DNA from: Variovorax sp. OV329
GTDB lineage: Bacteria > Pseudomonadota > Gammaproteobacteria > Burkholderiales > Burkholderiaceae_C
Length of the DNA: 64,000 nucleotides
Assembly (NCBI RefSeq): GCF_900114785.1
Contig: NZ_FOUG01000016.1
Location: forward strand, 62,001-126,000
Direction of reading: 5' to 3'
The position numbers and the translations under genes were made by a program. The notes beneath the pieces are model-generated. The model saw nothing but the letters and a program-made list of their open reading frames with translations, was not told where the DNA came from and ran no database searches. Positions 58,361-64,000 of the stretch are shown here, one piece after another; the stretch's first letter is position 1, and every line of letters starts with the position of its first letter.

Positions 58361-58364
58361 AGCC

Positions 58365-59066
58365 ATGAATAGTCAAGACTTCTCGATCATCTCCCTCATC
58401 CTCCACGCCAGCTTCGTGGTGCAGCTGGTCATGCTGCTGCTGGTCGTGGTGTCCATCGCCAGCTGGGCGGCGATCTTCCGCAAGTACTTCTCGCTCAAGC
58501 GCACCCGTGCACTGAACGACGACTTCGAGCGCGAGTTCTGGTCGGGCACCAGCCTGAACGAGCTCTTTTCCTCGGCGGCGCAGAACGCCAAGTTCGCAGG
58601 GCCGATGGAGCGCATCTTCGCCAGCGGCATGCGCGAATACCACAAGCTGCGCGAGCGCCAGATCGGCGACGCCACCACCCTGCTGGACGGCGCCCGCCGC
58701 GCCATGCGCGCCAGCTTCCAGCGCGAGTTGGACGCAATCGAATCCAACCTCTCCTTCCTGGCCACGGTCGGCTCGGTGTCGCCCTACGTCGGCCTGTTCG
58801 GCACGGTGTGGGGAATCATGCATGCCTTCACCGGCCTGGCCAGCCTGCAGCAGGTGACGCTGTCCACCGTCGCGCCCGGCATTGCCGAAGCACTGGTGGC
58901 CACCGCCATCGGCCTGTTCGCCGCCATCCCGGCCGTGGTGGCCTACAACCGCTTCGCCCGCGAGATCGACAAGATCGCCATTGCCCTGGAGACCTTCATC
59001 GAGGAGTTCTCCAACATCCTGCAGCGCAACCTGTCGGCCCAGGGTACGCCGGCCGGCGGCCGCTGA
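58365..59066 (+). CDS. tolQ: Tol-Pal system protein TolQ
   Basis: A 233-residue ExbB/TolQ-family inner-membrane proton-channel subunit with three membrane helices (about 12-35, 135-158 and 170-190). GTVWGIMHAF and the TVAPGIAEALVATAIGLF segment are the family marks. The ATG at 58365 overlaps nothing in frame; a TTG at 58344 is possible. With TolR it powers TolA for outer-membrane constriction. Confidence 0.96.
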   Translation: MNSQDFSIISLILHASFVVQLVMLLLVVVSIASWAAIFRKYFSLKRTRALNDDFEREFWSGTSLNELFSSAAQNAKFAGPMERIFASGMREYHKLRERQIGDATTLLDGARRAMRASFQRELDAIESNLSFLATVGSVSPYVGLFGTVWGIMHAFTGLASLQQVTLSTVAPGIAEALVATAIGLFAAIPAVVAYNRFAREIDKIAIALETFIEEFSNILQRNLSAQGTPAGGR

Positions 59067-59099
59067 TCGACCCGACAACCGGAAAAGGAGGCCCTCGAC

Positions 59100-59537
59100 A
59101 TGCCCGCCGTTTCCCACCGCGGCCGCGGACGCCGCACGATCAACGAGATCAACATGGTCCCGTTCATCGACGTGATGCTGGTGCTCTTGATCATCTTCAT
59201 GGTCACCGCCCCGCTGATCACGCCGAGCGTGATCAACCTGCCCAGCGTGGACCGTGCCAACAAGCAGCCCGACAAGCCCATCGAGATCGTCATCAAGAGC
59301 GAGGACGAGGTGCAGGTGAAGAAAGACCCGTCGCAAGGCAGCGGCGGTGCTTCCGTTCCCTTTGCGCAGATCGGCAAGGTCGCGCTCGAGGCCCAGGGCG
59401 GTGACGAAAGCCGCCCGGTGGTCATCAGCGCCGACAAGTCGGTGAAGTACGAGACCGTGGTGAAGGCGATGAACCAGTTGAAGCGCAGCGGCATCGAACG
59501 CGTCGGCCTGTCGGTGCAGACCACCGGCACGAAGTAA
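59100..59537 (+). CDS. tolR: Tol-Pal system protein TolR
   Basis: A 145-residue ExbD/TolR protein with one membrane helix (about 18-38). INEINMVPFIDVMLVLLIIF carries the proton-path Asp. The periplasmic domain ends in the VGLSVQTT strand. AAAGGAGG precedes the ATG. Confidence 0.97.
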   Translation: MPAVSHRGRGRRTINEINMVPFIDVMLVLLIIFMVTAPLITPSVINLPSVDRANKQPDKPIEIVIKSEDEVQVKKDPSQGSGGASVPFAQIGKVALEAQGGDESRPVVISADKSVKYETVVKAMNQLKRSGIERVGLSVQTTGTK

Positions 59538-59554
59538 GCCCCATCCAGCCCACG

Positions 59555-60532
59555 ATGTCCCTGGCCGCTGACCGCCCCGAATTCGCGCCGCCTCCGCAGC
59601 GAGGCACCGTGCGCGCGGTGATACTGGCGCTGATCGCCCATGCCCTCCTCATCGCCGCGCTGACCTGGGGCGTGCGCTGGAAGCGCGACACGGAGAACGA
59701 CGCGGTGGAGGCCGAGCTGTGGTCCACCACAGTGCAGCAGGCCGCTCCGCGCGCCGTGGCACCGCCCACGCCCGCCCCGGTGCCTGCACCGCCGCCGCCG
59801 CCACCCCCTCCTCCGCCCCCGCCGCCTCCGCAGGCGGTGACGCCGCCCCCGCCGCCGGTGCCCAAACAGCCGGACATCAACCTGGAACAGGAAAAGCGCA
59901 AGCAGGAGCAGCAGGCCCAGCGCGAGCGCGATCTGGAGCAGCAGCGCAAGGAGCAGCAGCGACAGAAGGAACTCGCGGCGCAGAAGGCAGAGCAGGATCG
60001 CCAGAAGCAGCTCGCGCAGCAGAAGGCCGATCAGCAGCGCAAGGAACTCGAGGCCAAGAAGCAGCAGGAAGAGCTCGAGCGCAAGAAGGACGAGCAGCAG
60101 AAGAAGCTGGCCGAGCAGAAGAAGAAGGACGAGGCGGCCAAGCAAGCTGCTGCGGCGCAGGCCACGAAGGACCGTGCCGACACCATCAAGCGCATGCAGG
60201 CGATGGCGGGTACGGGCGCAGCGGACTCCGCCGGTACGGCGGCCAAGTCCTCAGGTCCGTCAGGCAGCTACGCGGGCAAGGTCCGCGCGGCCGTCCGCCC
60301 CAACATCACCTATCCGGACGTCGACACGGTGGCGGGCAACCCCACTGCCGAATTCGAGGTGAGCCTGGCGCCCGACGGCACCATCGTCGGCGTGAAGCTG
60401 CGCAAGTCCAGCGGCGTGCCGGGCTGGGACGACGCGGCCGAGCGCGCGCTCCGCAAGACAGACAAGCTGCCACGGGATGTGGATGGGCGGATCTATACGC
60501 CCATGGCGATTAGCTTGCGGCCGAAGGACTGA
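59555..60532 (+). CDS. tolA: Tol-Pal system protein TolA
   Basis: A 325-residue protein: one membrane helix (about 22-42), a proline-rich stretch (about 70-105) and a long Glu/Gln/Lys-rich coiled coil (about 110-200). A C-terminal TonB_C/TolA domain III follows (YAGKVRAAVRPNITYPD; WDDAAERALRKTDKLPRD). It spans the periplasm to contact TolB and Pal. The internal sequence repeats reflect the coiled coil, not a DNA repeat element. Confidence 0.95.
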   Translation: MSLAADRPEFAPPPQRGTVRAVILALIAHALLIAALTWGVRWKRDTENDAVEAELWSTTVQQAAPRAVAPPTPAPVPAPPPPPPPPPPPPPPQAVTPPPPPVPKQPDINLEQEKRKQEQQAQRERDLEQQRKEQQRQKELAAQKAEQDRQKQLAQQKADQQRKELEAKKQQEELERKKDEQQKKLAEQKKKDEAAKQAAAAQATKDRADTIKRMQAMAGTGAADSAGTAAKSSGPSGSYAGKVRAAVRPNITYPDVDTVAGNPTAEFEVSLAPDGTIVGVKLRKSSGVPGWDDAAERALRKTDKLPRDVDGRIYTPMAISLRPKD

Positions 60533-60535
60533 AGC

Positions 60536-60664
60536 TCAGCGCACCGAGGCCACTGAAGGCGTAGCCAGCAGTCCTTCGTTCAACAGCGCTTCGACGATGC
60601 CAGCCTGACGCAGATCCCGTCGACGCTTGATTTGCGGCCGGTGCGCAGCCTTGCTGGCCATCAT
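60536..60664 (-). CDS. Possible 42-residue basic protein after dnaE
   Basis: In the gap between convergent tolA and dnaE, a leftward ATG at 60664 opens 42 codons (MMASKAAHRPQIKRR...RDLRQAGIVEALLNEG...) ending at TGA 60536. The N-terminal half is basic and the C-terminal half amphipathic. It follows the dnaE stop by 23 bp on the same strand. No family is recognised and no ribosome binding site is clear; it could be a remnant. Confidence 0.3.
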   Translation of the reverse strand: MMASKAAHRPQIKRRRDLRQAGIVEALLNEGLLATPSVASVR

Positions 60665-60687
60665 GGCGAGGCAAGCCTTCGCGAACG

Positions 60688-63600
60688 CTACTCGTACATC
60701 ACGACAGCATTCCCCGACTCCGCCTGCGCCATCCAGCTGGCCAGCGCCGCATCCGTCGGGAAGAACTTCGCAGCCTCACCCAACTGCAATTCGACCTGAG
60801 CGCCCGAACGCTTCAAGGCCAGGCGAACCGGCAGCCCCTGCCGCAGGTCTCCATGCTCGCTGGCCTCCACCCGCGGCGGAAACTCGCGCGCCAGCCGCGC
60901 GATGTCAGGCGCCTTGCCATTCACCGTCACGCGCAAATATTTGCCGAAGCGGCAGCGGGCCGTTGCCAGGTCCCAGATCTGCTGCACGATGAAGCGTGCC
61001 TCGAAGCCGCCGCGCCCCGGCTGCAGGCGGCCGGTGACGATGACGAGTTCGTCGTCCTTGAGCGTGTTGCGGTGCTGGTTGAGCAGCGCCTCGTCCGCCG
61101 TCGCCTCGATGGTGCCGGACTTGTCGTCCAGCTTGAAGATGCCCACGCGCCCGCGCATGCCGTTGATCACGCGCAGGTCGCTCACGATGCCCGAGATCAC
61201 CTGCTGCTCGCGGCTGTCGATCAAATCGTCCACCTGCCGCTTGCAGAAGCGCCGCACCTCGTGCGCCACCTCGTCGAACAGATGGCCCGACAGGAAGAAG
61301 CCCACCGCCGTCTTCTCCAGCGTCAGCCGCTCCTTCACGCCCCAGGGCGTGGCCGGGATCAGCTCGGGCTCCTGCGTGGCGCTGCCGTGCTCGGCGTCGC
61401 CGAAGATGTCCACCTGCGCGGCATTCGCTGCGGTGGCATTGGCGAACTCGAAGGCGCGGTCCAGCGATGCCACCAGCGAGGCACGGTTCTGCTGCAATGA
61501 ATCGAAGGCACCCGCCTTGATGAGCGCCTCCACCGTGCGCTTGTTGATGCGCTGGCGGTCCACCCGCACGCAGAAGTCGTACAGGCTCTTGAAGAGGCCG
61601 CCCTCTTCGCGCGCTTTCACGATCGCCTCGATCGCCAGCTGGCCGGTGCCCTTCACCGCGCCCAGGCCGTAACGGATCACCTTGTCGGTCACCGGCTCGA
61701 AGCGGTAGTTGCCGCGGTTCACGTCCGGCGGCTCGAAGGTCATGCCGAAGTTCTTGGTCGCGTCCTCGAACAGCACCTTCAGCTTGTCGGTGTTGTCCAT
61801 TTCCACCGTCATGTTGGCGCAGTAGAACTCGGCCGTGTAGTGAACCTTCAGCCACCCCGTGTGATAGGCCAGCAGCGAGTACGCGGCCGCGTGCGACTTG
61901 TTGAAGCCGTAGCCCGCGAACTTCTCCATCAGGTCGAAGATCTCGTCGGCCTTCTCCTGCGGGATGCCGTGCGTGGCCAGGGCACCGGCGCGGAACTTCT
62001 CGCGGTGCTCGGCCATTTCCTCGGCCTTCTTCTTGCCCATCGCGCGGCGAAGCAGGTCGGCGCCGCCCAGGCTGTAGCCGCCAAGGATCTGCGCGGTCTG
62101 CATCACCTGCTCCTGGTAGACCATGATCCCGTAGGTCTCGCTGAGCATCTCGGCCACCGCGGGGTGCGGGTACTCCACGTCTTCGCGGCCGTGCTTGCGC
62201 GCCACGAAGCTGGGGATCAGGTCCATCGGGCCCGGCCGGTACAGCGCGTTCAGCGCGATCAGGTCCTCCAGGCGCGTGGGGCGCGCGTCCTTGAGCATGC
62301 CCTGCATGCCGCGGGATTCGAACTGGAACACGGCTTCGGTCTTGCCGTCGGAAAACAGGCGGTAGGTGGGCGCGTCGTCCAGCGCGATGTTCTCGTAGGC
62401 GAAGCCCTCCTGGCCCTTGTGCCGCTTCATGATGAACTCGCGGGCAATCTCCAGGATGGTGAGCGTGGCCAGGCCCAGGAAGTCGAACTTGACCAGGCCG
62501 ATGGCCTCCACGTCGTCCTTGTCGTACTGGCTCACCGCCGAGTCGCTGCCGGGCTGCTGGTAGAGCGGGCAGAAGTCGGTGAGCTTGCCCGGGGCGATCA
62601 GCACGCCACCGGCGTGCATGCCGATGTTGCGGGTCATGCCCTCGAGCTTCTGCGCCATCTCGACGAGAGACTTGACCTCTTCCTCTCGCTCGATGCGCCG
62701 CGCGAGCTCGGGCTCGGCCGCAATGGCGTACTTCTCCTTGTCGTCGTCCTTCAAGTCGGCCGGCGGGTACTGCAGCGTGACCGGCTTGCCCGGCTTGTTC
62801 GGAATGAGCTTGCTGATGCCGTCGCAGAAGGTGTAGCTCATGTCCATCACGCGGCCCACGTCGCGGATGGCGGCGCGCGCGGCCATGGTGCCGAAGGTGG
62901 CGATCTGGCTCACCGCGTCGCGGCCGTACTTGTCCTTGACGTAGTCGATGACGCGGTCGCGGTTGCCCTGGCAGAAGTCGATGTCGAAGTCGGGCATGGA
63001 CACCCGCTCCGGATTCAGGAAGCGCTCGAACAGCAGGTTGTACTGCAGCGGGTCGAGGTCGGTGATCTTCAGCGCATACGCCACCAGCGAGCCCGCGCCC
63101 GAACCCCGGCCCGGCCCCACCGGGCAGCCGTTGTTCTTCGCCCAGTTGATGAAGTCGCCCACGATAAGGAAGTAACCCGGGAAGCCCATCTTCAGGATGG
63201 TCCCGATCTCGAAATCGAGCCGCTCCACGTAGCGCGGACGCTCCTTGTCGCGCCTGGCTTCGTCGGGGTAGAGGTGCGCCAGGCGCTGCTCCAGGCCCTC
63301 GAAGGAGGCGATGCGGAAGTACTCGTCCATGGGCATGCCGCCCGGGGTCGGGAAGTCCGGCAGGCGCGGTTTGCCCAGCACCAGCGTGAGGTTGCAGCGC
63401 TTGGCGATCTCCACCGTGTTGGCGAGCGCGCTGGGCACGTCGGCAAACAGCGCCTCCATCTGGGTCGCGCTCTTGAAATACTGCTCGGGCGTGAACTTGC
63501 GCACCCGGCGCTGGTTGCCGAGGATCTCGCCCTCGGCGATGCACACCCGGGCCTCGTGCGACTCGTAGTCGTCGGGCGTGGCGAACTGGATCGGATGCGT

Positions 63601-64000
63601 GGCCACCACCGGCAGGTTCAGGCGCGCGGCCAACTGCACGGCGGCCACCACGTGGGGTTCGTCCTCGGCGCGGCCGGCACGCTGCAGCTCGATGTAGAAG
63701 CGGTGGGTGAAGATGCCCGCCAGCTCCAGTGCGATCTCGGCCGCGCGGGCGGCGCCATGCGCCCCGCCCTGCAGCAGCGGATGACCCAGCGGCCCGGCCT
63801 GCGCGCCCGAGAGCAGGATCAGCCCCGCATTGAGTTCGCGCAGCCATTCCAGCTTGCAGGCGGCCTGCGACTGCCCGCGCCCGACGTTCAGCGTCCAGGC
63901 GCGCGCCAGCAGTTCCGACAGGTTCAGGTAGCCCTGGCTGTCCTGCACCAGCACCAGCATGCGGCTGAGGCTGCCGACATCCGGTCCCAGGCCCTCGACG
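60688..64000 (-). CDS. dnaE: DNA polymerase III alpha subunit, 5' end beyond window
   Basis: At least 1104 residues of the replicative polymerase. The visible part begins within the N-terminal PHP domain. VGPGRGSGAGSLVAYAL and MPDFDIDFCQGNRDRVIDYV hold the catalytic acids of the palm; YQEQVMQTAQILGGYSL and FAGYGFNKSHAAAYSLLAY are finger motifs. A helix-hairpin-helix region and OB-fold follow to the C-terminus. The frame stays open to the right edge, so the start is missing. Confidence 0.97.
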   Translation of the reverse strand, partial: VEGLGPDVGSLSRMLVLVQDSQGYLNLSELLARAWTLNVGRGQSQAACKLEWLRELNAGLILLSGAQAGPLGHPLLQGGAHGAARAAEIALELAGIFTHRFYIELQRAGRAEDEPHVVAAVQLAARLNLPVVATHPIQFATPDDYESHEARVCIAEGEILGNQRRVRKFTPEQYFKSATQMEALFADVPSALANTVEIAKRCNLTLVLGKPRLPDFPTPGGMPMDEYFRIASFEGLEQRLAHLYPDEARRDKERPRYVERLDFEIGTILKMGFPGYFLIVGDFINWAKNNGCPVGPGRGSGAGSLVAYALKITDLDPLQYNLLFERFLNPERVSMPDFDIDFCQGNRDRVIDYVKDKYGRDAVSQIATFGTMAARAAIRDVGRVMDMSYTFCDGISKLIPNKPGKPVTLQYPPADLKDDDKEKYAIAAEPELARRIEREEEVKSLVEMAQKLEGMTRNIGMHAGGVLIAPGKLTDFCPLYQQPGSDSAVSQYDKDDVEAIGLVKFDFLGLATLTILEIAREFIMKRHKGQEGFAYENIALDDAPTYRLFSDGKTEAVFQFESRGMQGMLKDARPTRLEDLIALNALYRPGPMDLIPSFVARKHGREDVEYPHPAVAEMLSETYGIMVYQEQVMQTAQILGGYSLGGADLLRRAMGKKKAEEMAEHREKFRAGALATHGIPQEKADEIFDLMEKFAGYGFNKSHAAAYSLLAYHTGWLKVHYTAEFYCANMTVEMDNTDKLKVLFEDATKNFGMTFEPPDVNRGNYRFEPVTDKVIRYGLGAVKGTGQLAIEAIVKAREEGGLFKSLYDFCVRVDRQRINKRTVEALIKAGAFDSLQQNRASLVASLDRAFEFANATAANAAQVDIFGDAEHGSATQEPELIPATPWGVKERLTLEKTAVGFFLSGHLFDEVAHEVRRFCKRQVDDLIDSREQQVISGIVSDLRVINGMRGRVGIFKLDDKSGTIEATADEALLNQHRNTLKDDELVIVTGRLQPGRGGFEARFIVQQIWDLATARCRFGKYLRVTVNGKAPDIARLAREFPPRVEASEHGDLRQGLPVRLALKRSGAQVELQLGEAAKFFPTDAALASWMAQAESGNAVVMYE

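Noticed and set aside
59765..60130. Apparent short tandem repeats
   Set aside because: They encode the proline-rich stretch and Glu/Gln/Lys coiled coil of TolA, not a repeat element or CRISPR.

Overview
The window is high-GC, almost fully coding, and reads as a chromosome segment of a betaproteobacterium of the Comamonadaceae, most like Variovorax or a close relative. The reasons are the gene blocks nrdR-pilin-rib-nusB, tol and cysS-alkA-accA-tilS-lysC-tRNA-Ser, a ZTP riboswitch before glyA, and an auxin-catabolism type cluster at the left end. No insertion sequence, phage gene, CRISPR array or replication origin was found.

Region 1 (1-14928) is an aromatic-acid catabolic island. One leftward operon starts at 10540 and runs off the left edge: IorA/IorB-type 2-oxoacid:ferredoxin oxidoreductase, a ferredoxin-type reductase, Rieske dioxygenase alpha and beta subunits, an AMP-forming acyl-CoA ligase, a thiolase-fold protein without the usual catalytic Cys and His, and a DUF35-SDR fusion. 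A divergent MarR gene (10616) faces it. A second leftward operon (14928 to 11171) holds an opine-dehydrogenase-like protein, a 3-hydroxyacyl-CoA dehydrogenase, an alpha/beta hydrolase with no catalytic Ser, and a short zinc-free MDR reductase. Content and order match the iad-type indole-3-acetate (auxin) degradation loci of Variovorax and relatives. I infer this route: dioxygenation of IAA to dioxindole-3-acetate, CoA activation, retro-aldol cleavage to isatin and acetyl-CoA by the thiolase/DUF35 pair, then oxidative decarboxylation of the ring-opened 2-aminophenylglyoxylate by IorAB.

Region 2 (15110-29169) is accessory: a membrane protein, a MarR/isochorismatase-fold hydrolase/MFS exporter unit with a striking nested palindrome, a MddA-like methyltransferase, a TetR gene overlapping an alpha/beta-hydrolase-glycosyltransferase fusion, a MocR regulator overlapping a cytochrome c lipoprotein, tiny ORFs, a stress-type trio (DUF2383, DUF883, YihY/BrkB), a PhoD-family phosphatase and a VOC protein.

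Region 3 (29277-64000) is mostly housekeeping: terminator and tRNA-Ser(GCU), lysC, tilS, accA, alkA-type glycosylase and cysS leftward, with a YkvA gene inserted; then rightward a TPR protein, two cyclophilins, lpxH and mtfA; leftward DUF349 and DUF748 proteins; then rightward a lytic transglycosylase, ZTP riboswitch-glyA, nrdR, a minor type IV pilin operon, ribD-ribE-ribBA-ribH-nusB, an aminotransferase and ybgC-tolQ-tolR-tolA; finally dnaE leftward, cut by the right edge.
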